Shown here: piece after piece, positions 6,729 to 15,520 of the stretch | Layout: every line of letters begins with the position of its first letter | Position numbering within the stretch: position 1 is the stretch's first letter | Assembly (NCBI RefSeq): GCF_003116015.1 | Contig: NZ_LGQZ01000013.1 | Span: 1 to 64,000 of the forward strand | Reading direction: 5' to 3' | DNA: 64,000 bases | DNA from: Azospirillum sp. TSO22-1 | GTDB lineage: Bacteria > Pseudomonadota > Alphaproteobacteria > Azospirillales > Azospirillaceae | Translations under genes and position numbers: made by a program | Notes under the pieces: generated by a model | Seen by the model: the letters and a program-made list of their open reading frames with translations, nothing else | Databases searched by the model: none | Told to the model about the DNA's origin: nothing

Positions 6729-9700
6729 ACGGCGTTCTCCTGGATCCGGCACGGCCGGTCACCCTGCATGATCTGCCGACAGGCGTCCACGGCGGCCTCG
6801 GGGTCGGGGCCCAGTTCGATGACCAGGGCGAAGCGGCCGCTGGCCGGGTCGGGCGCCACCTGCGGCTTGCCGGCGGCGCCGGCCAGCAGCGCCGGGAACT
6901 TGCGGCGCAGCACCACCACGTCGGCCACCGCGCCGAGCTGCGAGCCGTAGCTGCCCACCACGATGCTGCGCACCCGCTTCGCCGGCGCCGCAGCAATCTG
7001 GGGGGCGGCCGGGGATGCTGCCGGGAGCGCCGCCGCGGACGGCGCCGCCGGCTGGGCGGCGAGCATGGCGGGCGCCGCGCCACGACCGAGCGCCACCTCG
7101 CCCAGGTCGACCGGCCCGCCCTCCGGCGCGACGGCGACGGTGCGCCGGAAGCCGCCGGGCAGGCCACGGCGCTCGGCCACCTGCGGGTCGATGTCCACCG
7201 TGTAGGTGCCCGGCGGCACGTTGTCGAAGGTGTAGAGGCCGTCGTACGCGGTGCGGCTGGTCGCCAGCACGCTGCCGTCCGGCTTCAGCAGCCGGACCGG
7301 CAATCCGCGCTGCGGCATCAGGGCGCCGGCCTCGTCCGGCGCGACGATGCGCCCCTCCAGCGAGCCGACCTGCGTCACCGCCACGTCCATCCTCTGGATC
7401 ACGCCGGGGCGCGGCACCACCGAGTGGCCCTCGACCACCGGCATCAGGTAAGGGTCGGGCAGCGAGCCGGGCTCGACCGCCACGTCGGTCGCCTTGTGCA
7501 CCGGCAGGCCGGTGATGACCGCCACGCCGTTCTCGTCGGTGACCGCCTGCATGCTGGCCTGGCGGGCGACCACGGTGGCGCCCTTGACCGGCCGGCCGGC
7601 CGAGCCGGCCAGCGGGTCGTCCTGGAACACCCGAACCGACACGCCGCCCAGGTCGTTCTGCGGCGTGCCGGCCAGCATGAAGCCGCCGCCGCGCGGTTCG
7701 CGCAGGATCGATGTGGTCAGTTCCAGCATCGCCTCGGCGTGGCCGTTGCTGGACACGCTGAAGCGCGGGCCGATGGTGGCGCGGCCGAGGTCCCAGGCCA
7801 TGCGGGCGGTGCCGGTGCTGACCCCGTCGTGCAGCGAGCGGCCGGCCTCCACCTCGCCCCACACGCCGCGGCCCAGTGAGGTGCCGATGTTGGCGAAGTA
7901 GGTGCTGACCTCCGGCCTCGGCCGCCCCTGCATCTGCGCCGAGCCGGCGATGCGTATGCCTTCGATCACCGTGTAGGCGGTGACGCTGCCGGTGCCGCGG
8001 GTGTCCACCGTGCCGTCGGAGGCGCGCAGGCGGTCCGCCCCGGCCGAGACCGCCAGGTTGGTCGCACGGTAGCCGACCGACAGCCGGCCGCTGAGCGAGG
8101 TGGTGCTCTGCGAGTCCGGCCCCCAGCTCTGGTTGCCCGACACGCCGTAACCGAAGCGCAGCCCGGCGGGGTCGCTGATCGTGTTGTAGATCGACAGCCC
8201 GGTGCGCATGCGCCGGCCGCGCTGAACGCCGGGCTCGGTCAGGTCGTCCAGGTAGCGCTGCGACAGGCGCACGCTGTGGCCCAGCACGTCGGTCTGCACC
8301 ACCGCGTCGATACCCCGGCCGCCGCGGCTGTCGACGATGGCGTTGACCTGCCCCAACACGCCCAGCGCCTGGGCGGTGACGCCCGCCAGCGCGTAGGAGA
8401 CGCGGCCGTCCACCAGCTCGACGCTGCTGACGCCGCCGCCCACCGACAGGTTCTCGTTCAGGCCGTAGTTGAAGTAGGCGTTGATGCGCCCCGAGCCCAT
8501 GGTGGGTTCGCGCAGGAAGCCGCGTCGGTAGAAGGGCGTGTCCTTCTGGCTGAGCGACATCTCGTAGAACAGCTTGCCCGGCGTGGCGAGGCCGAGGCCG
8601 ACGGGGATCGAACGCGCCTCCTCCCGCCGCTGCCCCTGCGGGCCGAGGAACACCAGCTTGAAGTCGTTGCGGCCGAGGAAGAGGTCGATGTTGGTGAAGC
8701 TATAGCGCCCGTTGACGCCGACCCGCTGGGTGGCGATCAGCGAGTCGTTGCGGTACAGCTCGACGTCCCAGTCGATGGGCGCGTCGCCGACGATGTCGGT
8801 GCTGTCGAACACCGTGGAATAGCCGAGCGGCTGGTTGGTCACGCGCACGCCGCGCTCGAACTGGGCACCGCCGATCACCGGCAGCATGGCGGTGCGCACC
8901 TCGCCGGCCTCGAGCGCGGTGGCGCCCATGGGGCCCAGCATGCCGCCGTCCGGGTCGAAGCGGCGCAGCGTCACGCGCGCCTGGTCGACCAGCGCGCCGT
9001 TGGCGGTGCTGGTGTCGCCCGACACGAAAAAGGCGGCGTTGGCGTAGGCGAGGTCGCCGGTACCGACCGCCGAATAGCGCACCCCGGCGCTGGAGGTGCC
9101 GTTGTTGCCACGCAGCCAGCGCGGACCGCCGGTGGCATCGATGGTCGGCCAGGTCAGCGGCTCGTACTGCGCCTCCAGGCGTGGCAGCCGGGCCAACTCG
9201 TTGGCGCGGCCCAGCACCGGGCGGACCAGCCCCTGCTGGCGGGCCAGCCTCTCCTGGATGGGCAGCGGGCTCTTCGGCGACAGCCGCAGCGCCAGCTCGC
9301 GCATGTCGATGGCGAAGCCCATCTCGAACCACTTCGACAGCCGGCCCAGCGGCACGAACAGGTCGCCGCCGTCGCGCACCACGTCGTCCGGCGACAGCGA
9401 TTCGTGCCGGCCGGCGACGTCCACGGTGCCGCGCGCGGCGTCCAGTTCGAACCGGCGGTCCTCGCGGATGAACCAGCCGCTGGCGGTGCCGCGGCGGCCG
9501 TCCACGTCGATGGCGAAGTCGAGCGCAGCGGCCAGTTCGCCCAGCGCCACGTAGATCTCGGACCCGCGCTTGACCCCCGACAGGCTCTGCGCCAGCCGCA
9601 AGCTGTCGATCCGCACCTCGAGCAGCAGCGGGTCGCCGTCCGCCATTGCGCCGAGCATGGCGCCCGGATCGGGCCGCGGGGGAGCGGGGACCGGCGGCGC

Positions 9701-10120
9701 GGAGACGGGCGCGGCGGCGGGGGCCGGCGGTGGAGATGCCGGCGGTGGGCCGGTTTCGCCGGCCGGGCGCACCTTGGTGACGGTCGCCTGCGGCGGGAGT
9801 GCTGTCGTGGGGGCGAAGGCTGGGCCAATGCGTGCGGCAAACTCGCGCAGCAGGCTCTGGCGCTGCTGTGCCGCGTCCGGTGGTGGTGGCGCAGGGGGCG
9901 GCGCGGGGGAAACGGCGGCCAGCGTGTCGTCGGGCGGGAGCGAGGCGACCTGGATGACCGGGACGATGACGGCCGGCTGCACGCGGGACGCCCCCACGCT
10001 CGCCAGCACGTCGGCAAGGTCGCGCGTCGAAGCGGCGGCACCGAGCAGGGCGGTGCCGGAAGCGGCTACGCTGACCAGCGCCAGCGTGGCAATCCCCACT
10101 GCGTAACGTCGCTCGCCCAT
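6725..10120 (-). CDS. Usher-like outer-membrane protein with beta-sandwich domains and SPOR-like tail
   Basis: A 1131-residue exported protein. After an N-terminal hydrophobic segment (VGIATLALVSVAASGTALLG) come a Pro/Ala-rich stretch (~65-150), a periplasmic domain (~165-280, with GSEIYVALGELAAAL and DLFVPLGRLSKWFEMGF), and a long beta-rich region with aromatic/Gly strands (YFNYGLNENLSVGGGV), as in usher-type barrels. Two carboxypeptidase-regulatory-like sandwiches follow (~843-870 and ~937-977, the latter with AYDGLYTFDNVPPGTYTVDI). The last ~80 residues resemble SPOR (VRSIVVGSYGSQLG). Neighbouring chaperone and pilin-like genes suggest it secretes or anchors those subunits; the usher assignment is inference. 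The start at 10120 has GGAAG six bases upstream; an in-frame ATG at 10186 falls inside a TATTAT -10-like element. Confidence 0.65.
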   Translation of the reverse strand: MGERRYAVGIATLALVSVAASGTALLGAAASTRDLADVLASVGASRVQPAVIVPVIQVASLPPDDTLAAVSPAPPPAPPPPDAAQQRQSLLREFAARIGPAFAPTTALPPQATVTKVRPAGETGPPPASPPPAPAAAPVSAPPVPAPPRPDPGAMLGAMADGDPLLLEVRIDSLRLAQSLSGVKRGSEIYVALGELAAALDFAIDVDGRRGTASGWFIREDRRFELDAARGTVDVAGRHESLSPDDVVRDGGDLFVPLGRLSKWFEMGFAIDMRELALRLSPKSPLPIQERLARQQGLVRPVLGRANELARLPRLEAQYEPLTWPTIDATGGPRWLRGNNGTSSAGVRYSAVGTGDLAYANAAFFVSGDTSTANGALVDQARVTLRRFDPDGGMLGPMGATALEAGEVRTAMLPVIGGAQFERGVRVTNQPLGYSTVFDSTDIVGDAPIDWDVELYRNDSLIATQRVGVNGRYSFTNIDLFLGRNDFKLVFLGPQGQRREEARSIPVGLGLATPGKLFYEMSLSQKDTPFYRRGFLREPTMGSGRINAYFNYGLNENLSVGGGVSSVELVDGRVSYALAGVTAQALGVLGQVNAIVDSRGGRGIDAVVQTDVLGHSVRLSQRYLDDLTEPGVQRGRRMRTGLSIYNTISDPAGLRFGYGVSGNQSWGPDSQSTTSLSGRLSVGYRATNLAVSAGADRLRASDGTVDTRGTGSVTAYTVIEGIRIAGSAQMQGRPRPEVSTYFANIGTSLGRGVWGEVEAGRSLHDGVSTGTARMAWDLGRATIGPRFSVSSNGHAEAMLELTTSILREPRGGGFMLAGTPQNDLGGVSVRVFQDDPLAGSAGRPVKGATVVARQASMQAVTDENGVAVITGLPVHKATDVAVEPGSLPDPYLMPVVEGHSVVPRPGVIQRMDVAVTQVGSLEGRIVAPDEAGALMPQRGLPVRLLKPDGSVLATSRTAYDGLYTFDNVPPGTYTVDIDPQVAERRGLPGGFRRTVAVAPEGGPVDLGEVALGRGAAPAMLAAQPAAPSAAALPAASPAAPQIAAAPAKRVRSIVVGSYGSQLGAVADVVVLRRKFPALLAGAAGKPQVAPDPASGRFALVIELGPDPEAAVDACRQIMQGDRPCRIQENAV

Positions 10121-10597
10121 TCCTGTCTTCCGCGCGCGGCGTGCCGCCCAGGGTTGAACATCGCGGGCGCTCGTAAAGAAAGTCATAATACGGAGGGCGG
10201 GGACGACGATGGCGCGAAATTCGTCTCGCGGATGGAGTCTGCCTTGGGCAACGTCCGCCCGCGGATGGAGCACACGCAAGACGGGCGCCGCTCCGATGGG
10301 GGCGGCGGGCCAACCCACCGCCCTTGTTCCAGCATCGCTCAAACCGCCCGCCGGGGTGCTGGCGCTGATGAAGGCGCTGAGCCGGGGCGCACCGGGGTTC
10401 GCACCGACCTGGACAGGCCGTGGGCGTCGGTGGGGTGAGCCAAGCCTAACGCAGAAAGGCCGCTTCACCCAGAGGGCGAAGTGGCCTGTGATCTGAAGGA
10501 GCTTCAGCGCCTTTTGCGCCTTGCTGATGCCGACCATCGCCGAAATAGCCGTCCGACACAGTGACGGCCGTCACAGACGGCGACGCATCAGCTCACC
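10121..10597. other. Intergenic region upstream of the usher-like gene, no convincing gene
   Basis: 477 bases without a supported coding frame. Near the left side, TATTAT on the minus strand (10190-10185) is a plausible -10 for the usher-like gene, without a clear -35. A ten-base inverted repeat with one mismatch lies at 10457-10487 (AGGCCGCTTC / GAAGTGGCCT). Short open frames here lack ribosome-binding sites and family resemblance. Confidence 0.4.
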
Positions 10598-11218
10598 TCA
10601 CCTGTCGGACACCGCGAGCACGGCATTCGCCAATGCTTGGATTGCGGGCTCCCGTGCGCCGAGCAGCAGCGCCCGCGTTGCACGGATCGCGTCCACCGCC
10701 GGCAGTTCACCGTTTCCGCTGACGCTTGCGTCCACCAACGCGGCCATCGCCGCGACCAGATCCATCATCGCCTTGGCCGAGGGATCACCGCCCTCCGCAA
10801 GGCTCGCCAGTTCGTTCAGACCGCCCAGCGGTGCGGCGGAGCCGTCGAGCAGCCTCGGCCCGGTGATGTCGTCCCTCGCCGAGGTGGAGGCTTCAGCAGG
10901 CTGCGTGGACAGCTTCGCCGCGGTGTTCATCAGCGCCGAGCGCACACCGTCACCGATCTCATCCACCCTGCCCTCGCGCCACGCTCCCAAGATGGAGGCT
11001 ACGAGAGCAAGGGCCGGCTGGTAGCGGTCGTGGCCACGGACCCCGAAACATGCTTCGATGCCGGTCGAGTACTGCGAGGGTGCCTCGTGCACCCGGGCGG
11101 CGTAGGTCCCGCGCTGCTCGGAGCCGCCGAACTTGCCGATCAGCACCTCCGCAATCGGTTCCGCCTCGGTGAACGTCTCCCTGGTCACGGTCACGCGCAG
11201 CACTGGCAGCCTCCCCAT
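10598..11218 (-). CDS. Hypothetical protein
   Basis: A 206-residue frame starting at an ATG at 11218. It opens with strand-like sequence (MGRLPVLRVTVTRETFTEAEP), has a central region with a Ser/Thr/Ala-rich linker, and ends in Ala-rich helices (ATRALLLGAREPAIQALANA). No signal peptide, membrane segment or known motif is visible. Third-position GC is lower than in neighbouring genes and no good ribosome-binding site precedes the start, so it may be an acquired gene or, less likely, a false frame. An in-frame TTG lies 18 bases further upstream. No function can be assigned. Confidence 0.45.
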   Translation of the reverse strand: MGRLPVLRVTVTRETFTEAEPIAEVLIGKFGGSEQRGTYAARVHEAPSQYSTGIEACFGVRGHDRYQPALALVASILGAWREGRVDEIGDGVRSALMNTAAKLSTQPAEASTSARDDITGPRLLDGSAAPLGGLNELASLAEGGDPSAKAMMDLVAAMAALVDASVSGNGELPAVDAIRATRALLLGAREPAIQALANAVLAVSDR

Positions 11219-11408
11219 GGCGGATCGAGGTGGCAAGCGTAGCGGCGACGCCTGTAACGCTCAAGCGGCGGCAGAGTTTAGGCAGCGCGGATCTGGCTGG
11301 TGAGGGTGCAAATTCGTCGCGGTTCGCGGCTAGCCGCGTTCAAGTGTGGGACGCTGGCTGAGGTCGTCCCGCTCCAGCGCTGCCGATCAATGGCTTGGCT
11401 GGAGGAGG

Positions 11409-11501
11409 TGGCGGAGCGGGGGGGATTCGAACCCCCGGTACGAGTAATCCCCGTACGACAGTTTAGCAAACTGCTGGTTTCAGCCACTCACCCACCGCTC
11501 C
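11409..11501 (-). tRNA. tRNA-Ser (anticodon GCU)
   Basis: The minus strand folds as a class II tRNA of 93 bases: acceptor GGAGCGG pairs with CCGCTCC, discriminator G and an encoded CCA end (11409-11411). The anticodon loop in CAGTTTGCTAAACTG has anticodon GCU, reading AGC/AGU serine codons. A long variable arm (GTACGGGG...CTCGTAC) and the T-loop GGTTCGAATCC are present. No integrase or duplicated tRNA end was seen nearby. Confidence 0.95.
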
Positions 11502-11754
11502 CCGGTGGACACCCCCGTTCGGGGGGCGCCGTGGTGGAAGCCGTTCTAGCGGCCTCAGGTGCCGCTTGTCAACGCCTTGCGGGGGAAATATTCCGGATCG
11601 CGTCAGCCGGAGCGAACGCAGGTCCCCATGCGACACCCTGCCCTACCCTATCGCAGCCATTCGTGACAAATTCAGATAAAATTTTATAGACATTGCGTTC
11701 ATCGCCGGGTAGCATCGTCCCATACAGAGGAAACCACGGGTTCGGGAGGGCGTC

Positions 11755-11991
11755 ATGAGCCTGTCCAAGCGTTGCGTCGAAACCCTGCTGGATCTGGCCG
11801 AGATCAAGCTGAGCTGCCTGGAGATCACCGACCGCGAGGACGCGCGCGAGAAGGAGCTGCTGGAGCGCTGCATCCAGGAGCTGCGCGCCGAGGCCACGGG
11901 CCAGGACGGCCGGACGCTCTCCTTCCAGGCCCCGAAGCGCCGCGGCCGACGCCCGAAGCACCTGCAGTACCACGAGTTGCACGCGGCCTGA
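11755..11991 (+). CDS. Small conserved hypothetical protein
   Basis: A 78-residue protein with an excellent ribosome-binding site (GGGAGG, five bases before ATG). The first ~55 residues are predicted helical and charged (LLDLAEIKLSCLEITDREDA, then EKELLERCIQELRAE); the tail is basic (PKRRGRRPKHLQYHELHAA), which could bind nucleic acid. There is no signal peptide or membrane segment. It stands alone between the tRNA and the toxin-like gene. The third-position GC is typical of this genome, supporting a real native gene. The function is unknown. Confidence 0.75.
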   Translation: MSLSKRCVETLLDLAEIKLSCLEITDREDAREKELLERCIQELRAEATGQDGRTLSFQAPKRRGRRPKHLQYHELHAA

Positions 11992-12169
11992 CGGCAGGCA
12001 GGTCCGAAGGAGGCGGCCCGCCCATCCGGCGGATGTGGCGAGGCGACGTTGCCCGACCGTACCTGCGCGCGAAACCGTCCGGTGGACACACCAACAACGC
12101 TGGACGAATTCCACCGACGCGTGTCAAGCTCCGGAGGCTCCACCTTCGCCCTGATCGGGAGGCCGGCGC

Positions 12170-13219
12170 ATGACGAACCGCACTCACCCGCGCCCACCCG
12201 GGCCGCCGAAGCCCGCGCATGCGGCGGCCGCGCCGACGGTTCAGGCAAAGCCCGCGAGGGTGGCCGTTCCTCCGCCAGCAACACGCTTCGGGCCGGCCGC
12301 TTCGGCCCAGGCAAAGGGTGCGACGCCGGCGCCGCCCGGTTCGGCCAGAATCGGCGCCGCCCCGCCTCCCCCACCGACATGCTTCGGCACCGCGCGCCCG
12401 ATCCAGCCGAAGGCGGCGACGACGACCGCAGCCTCGACGGTTCCACCGCCGCCGACGCGCTTCGGCCCCGGCCGCCCGGCGCAGACGAAGGCAGGCGGTG
12501 CCAAAGCGGCGCCCGCGTCGGCCATGTCACGCCTTCCCGCCGGCCCCGGCGTGGTTCAAGCCATGCAGCAGCTCAAGCTCACTCTGCCCACCGTGGACGA
12601 GGAGCTTGAGATGGACTTCGGAAATTCGGCCTTCCAGAGGCCGGACTTCATAAAATCCGTAAAGGTGCAGGTTCGGGACGACGTCAACGCCACCCTCGGC
12701 ACCCTCGGATACAAGCCTGTCGACCCGGCGGACTTCGACATAGCGCACAAGGTCCCGATCGACGTCATCAAACAGGTGGTGATGCACTATGTTCGTGAAA
12801 ACGGGGAAATCGGCTGGGACGACCTCGTGGCGAAATCCGACTCCCTGTACTCGAGCGACGCAAGCCGATACCCGATCATGACATCTCTTCGGACCGAACT
12901 CCGGACGCTCGTCGCGAAAAAGAAGCACACGGTCGATGACGCGACGCTTGAGGTGATCGACAAAGCGAACGACCTCATCCATGAACTCAACAGCGCCCCC
13001 GACAATCTCGGCCTGGGCTTTCCTTCGGAGAACCGCTCCATCGGCGCACAGTTCGACCTCGTCATAAGAGGCGGCCAACTGACGCCACGATCGAGGTCCA
13101 TATACGACGCGTTCAATCAGCACGTCGACTTCGCGTACTCAGGCGCCAGAAAACCCGCGAACGTCCGGTCGTCGCAGGTCACGTCCCAGATGAACTTCGG
13201 CTACCTTACGAAAAAGTAG
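12170..13219 (+). CDS. Pro-rich repeat protein with toxin-like C-terminal domain (possible injected effector)
   Basis: A 349-residue protein in two parts. Residues ~1-125 are low-complexity, with imperfect repeats of PPPxTRFGPxxxAQxKA (about four copies, at ~35, ~65 and ~92 among others), ending PAGPGVVQAMQQ. Such Pro/TRFG/QPK repeats followed by a VVQ-M junction are familiar from cargo of extracellular contractile injection systems and other polymorphic toxins. Residues ~130-349 form a globular domain with FDIAHKVPIDVI, HYVRENGEIGWDDLV and LGFPSENRSIGAQFDL; the His and Asn/Glu spacing recalls HNH-like nuclease toxins, which is inference. The ATG has GGGAGG six bases upstream. The C-terminal half has lower third-position GC, suggesting exchange of the toxin end. 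No obvious immunity gene is adjacent; the gene converges on a kinase gene 15 bases away. Confidence 0.65.
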   Translation: MTNRTHPRPPGPPKPAHAAAAPTVQAKPARVAVPPPATRFGPAASAQAKGATPAPPGSARIGAAPPPPPTCFGTARPIQPKAATTTAASTVPPPPTRFGPGRPAQTKAGGAKAAPASAMSRLPAGPGVVQAMQQLKLTLPTVDEELEMDFGNSAFQRPDFIKSVKVQVRDDVNATLGTLGYKPVDPADFDIAHKVPIDVIKQVVMHYVRENGEIGWDDLVAKSDSLYSSDASRYPIMTSLRTELRTLVAKKKHTVDDATLEVIDKANDLIHELNSAPDNLGLGFPSENRSIGAQFDLVIRGGQLTPRSRSIYDAFNQHVDFAYSGARKPANVRSSQVTSQMNFGYLTKK

Positions 13220-13233
13220 AAGCGGCGCGCCGG

Positions 13234-15321
13234 TCACGCCATCATCGGCTCGTCGGCGCGCTGCGGCACCGTGCGCGGCAGCACCAGGGTGAAGCGGGTC
13301 CCCTGGCCGACCTGCGAATCGACCGAGACCCGCCCCCCCAGCACCTGGGTGACGGTGTTGAAGACGATGTGCAGCCCCAGGCCGCTGCCGCCTTCCGAGC
13401 GCTTGGTGGTGAAGAACGGGTCGAAGATTCGCGGCAGCACCTCGGCCGGAATGCCCTTGCCGTCGTCGGAGAACACCAGTTCCACCTCGTCGGTACCGTG
13501 CGGCTCGACGATGATTCGGATGGTGCCGGACTGCCCCTCGGCGTAGGCGTGCACGATGGCGTTGATGGTCAGGTTGGTCAGCACCTGGCTGAGCGCGCCA
13601 GGGAAGCTGTCCATGGCGAGGCCCTCCGGGCACTCCACCTCCACCGCCAGACGCGTGCGCTTCAGGCGCGGGCGCAGGCTGAACAGCACCTCGCCGATGT
13701 AGGTCTTGAGATCGAAGGCGCGCCGCCCGCCGGAGGACTGGTCGACCGCCACCTGTTTGAAGCTCTGGATCAGTTCCGCCGCCCGGTTCATGTTGGCGAC
13801 CAGCAGCTTCGCCCCCTCGCCCACCGTGCCGAGATAGTCGATGAAATCGCTGCGGCGGATGATGCCGCCTTCGAACCGCTCGCGCACGCGCCCGGTGGTC
13901 TCGGCGACGTGGGTCGCGGCGGTCAGGCCGATGCCGATGGGGGTGTTGATCTCGTGCGCCACCCCGGCGACCAGTTGGCCCAGCGAGGCCATGGTCTCCG
14001 CCTGGATCAGGCTCTCCTGCGCGGCGCGCAGGTCGGAGAGCGCGCGCTCGGCGGCTTCCTTGGCGGTCTGAAGCTCGGCCTCGGCGGCCTTGCGGTCGGT
14101 AATGTCGTAGAGCCAGGTGAGGTAGGCGCTCTCGCCGTCGAACTCGATGGAATCCCACGAGGCCAGCGCCCACACCACGCTGCCGTCGGGGCGGTGGAAC
14201 GCCACTTCGGCGTCGCGGAAGGCGCCCTCGGTCTCCAGCCGGGCGCTCAGCCGCTCGCGCACCTTAGGGTCGACGTAGAGGTCGGGAATCGAGGTGCGCT
14301 CGATCTGGGCGCGGGTCAGGTCGAAGATGCGCGCGGTCTGCGGATTCGAGAACAGCCAGCGCCCGTCCTTGCTGGAGATGTTCACCGAGATCGGCGACGC
14401 CTCGAGGATGGCCAGCAGCCGCTCCTCGCTCGCACGCAGCAGTTCCTCCTGGCGGCGGCGGGCGGAGATGTCGGTCATGATGCCGGTGTAGCGCACCACC
14501 CGTCCGCTCTCGTCAAGCACCGCGCGGCCCTTGGCCTCCACCCACATCCAGGTGCCGTCCTCGCGGTGCAGGCGGTAGACGTACTCGTACGCCGCGCTCT
14601 CGCCGCGCAGATGGGCGTCGATGTGCGCCAGCACGCGGGTGCGGTCCTCCGGGTGCAGGCGGCGTTCCCAGAAGTCGGGCGGCATGGCGGGAAGCGTCCG
14701 GAAGCCCAGCATGCGCGGGAAGGTGTCCGACCACCAGCAGGTGCCGGCCACCACGTCGGCGTCCCACACCGCGGCGTTGGTGGCCTCCAGCGCCATGGCG
14801 AGGCGCACCGCCATGTCGCGCTTCTCCGCGTTCGCCTGGACCTGCTGGCTGATGTCGTAGAACCACGTGATGTGGCACCGCCGCCCGGCGTATTCGGTGA
14901 GCGCCGAGGTCATGGTGCCGACGTAGATCTCGCCCGAGCCGCGGCGCAGCAGCACCTCGTCCATCGTCGCGACGCCGGCGCGGTACAGCCGCTCCATGTA
15001 CTCTTCGCGCTGTCCTGGCCGGGCGTAGAGCGAAGGGACGCCGTCGGCCGCGAACTCCTCCGCCGTCTGGCCGAAGACCTCCAGCGCGCGGGCGTTGCGG
15101 TAGAGGATCTCGCCGTCGCGGGTGTTGACGATGACGCCGACCGGCGCCGTGTCGAGCAGCGCGCGCAGCCGCGAATCGCCGTAGCCATTCACCGGCGCGA
15201 CAACCGGCGGGTGCGGCGCGTCGTCCGGGCGTTCGGCCCGGCGCCCCATCGCAAAGCCGATCCACCCCGCCAGCACCGCCAGCGCGACGATCACCGTGAC
15301 TGGCAGACCCAATGGATCCAT
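13234..15321 (-). CDS. PAS-domain sensor histidine kinase
   Basis: A 695-residue kinase with one N-terminal membrane segment (VTVIVALAVLAGWIGFAMG, residues ~7-25). Three PAS domains follow: ~50-165, ~175-295 (with the HPEDR motif of PAS_3 types) and ~300-415. A coiled linker leads to the H-box GVAHEINTPIGI with phospho-accepting His near 456, then an atypical long phosphotransfer helix pair, and an ATPase domain with N-box NLTINAIVHA, DDGKGIP, FDPFFTTKR and GGSGLGLHIV. The class of H-box with FxxxG...HEINTP is typical of orphan alphaproteobacterial kinases. No response regulator gene is adjacent, so its partner is unknown. The start at 15321 has GGGGAGG just upstream. Confidence 0.9.
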   Translation of the reverse strand: MDPLGLPVTVIVALAVLAGWIGFAMGRRAERPDDAPHPPVVAPVNGYGDSRLRALLDTAPVGVIVNTRDGEILYRNARALEVFGQTAEEFAADGVPSLYARPGQREEYMERLYRAGVATMDEVLLRRGSGEIYVGTMTSALTEYAGRRCHITWFYDISQQVQANAEKRDMAVRLAMALEATNAAVWDADVVAGTCWWSDTFPRMLGFRTLPAMPPDFWERRLHPEDRTRVLAHIDAHLRGESAAYEYVYRLHREDGTWMWVEAKGRAVLDESGRVVRYTGIMTDISARRRQEELLRASEERLLAILEASPISVNISSKDGRWLFSNPQTARIFDLTRAQIERTSIPDLYVDPKVRERLSARLETEGAFRDAEVAFHRPDGSVVWALASWDSIEFDGESAYLTWLYDITDRKAAEAELQTAKEAAERALSDLRAAQESLIQAETMASLGQLVAGVAHEINTPIGIGLTAATHVAETTGRVRERFEGGIIRRSDFIDYLGTVGEGAKLLVANMNRAAELIQSFKQVAVDQSSGGRRAFDLKTYIGEVLFSLRPRLKRTRLAVEVECPEGLAMDSFPGALSQVLTNLTINAIVHAYAEGQSGTIRIIVEPHGTDEVELVFSDDGKGIPAEVLPRIFDPFFTTKRSEGGSGLGLHIVFNTVTQVLGGRVSVDSQVGQGTRFTLVLPRTVPQRADEPMMA

Positions 15322-15466
15322 CGAACCTCCCCGAGAAGGACAATGGAAACTCGCATTCGAGGAAATGCAATCCCTTTGTCGTCACAGGGTCAAAGGTACG
15401 GGAGCATGCGGCGGCGCGGGCGCCAGTTGTCGTTGCGCGCCGCAAAATTTCCCGCATACATGGAAA

Positions 15467-15494
15467 GACGCCGCGGAGCAGGCCCCGCGGCGTC
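15467..15494 (-). terminator. Probable terminator after gatB
   Basis: A perfect ten-base stem (GACGCCGCGG / CCGCGGCGTC) with an eight-base loop lies 26 bases past the gatB stop; on the minus strand it is followed by TTTCC, a short U-tract. Confidence 0.6.
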
Positions 15495-15520
15495 CTTGAT
15501 GCACAACCGTACCGCGCGAC

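Noticed and set aside
2994-6950. Very long open frame on the plus strand opposite the glycosyltransferase gene
   Set aside because: It is antisense to a gene with clear TPR and GT41 motifs, is Arg/His/Ala/Gly-rich without any domain, and is a common artefact in GC-rich DNA. The same holds for long frames opposite the usher-like, kinase, comEC, lpx and pentapeptide genes.
10121-10186. Longer start for the usher-like protein at the ATG at 10186
   Set aside because: It would place 22 polar residues before the hydrophobic segment, has no purine-rich site upstream and lies inside a TATTAT -10-like element.
11409-11501. tRNA-Ser as an integration site of a genomic island
   Set aside because: No integrase gene and no repeated tRNA 3' end were found on either side within the window.
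12170-12545. Repeats here as a CRISPR or minisatellite
   Set aside because: The repetition is at the protein level (TRFG/QPK units), imperfect at the DNA level and inside a clear coding frame.
13219-13234. Immunity gene for the toxin-like protein
   Set aside because: Only 15 bases separate it from the convergent histidine kinase gene, and the upstream 78-residue gene looks conserved and unrelated in codon use; neither fits an immunity protein.
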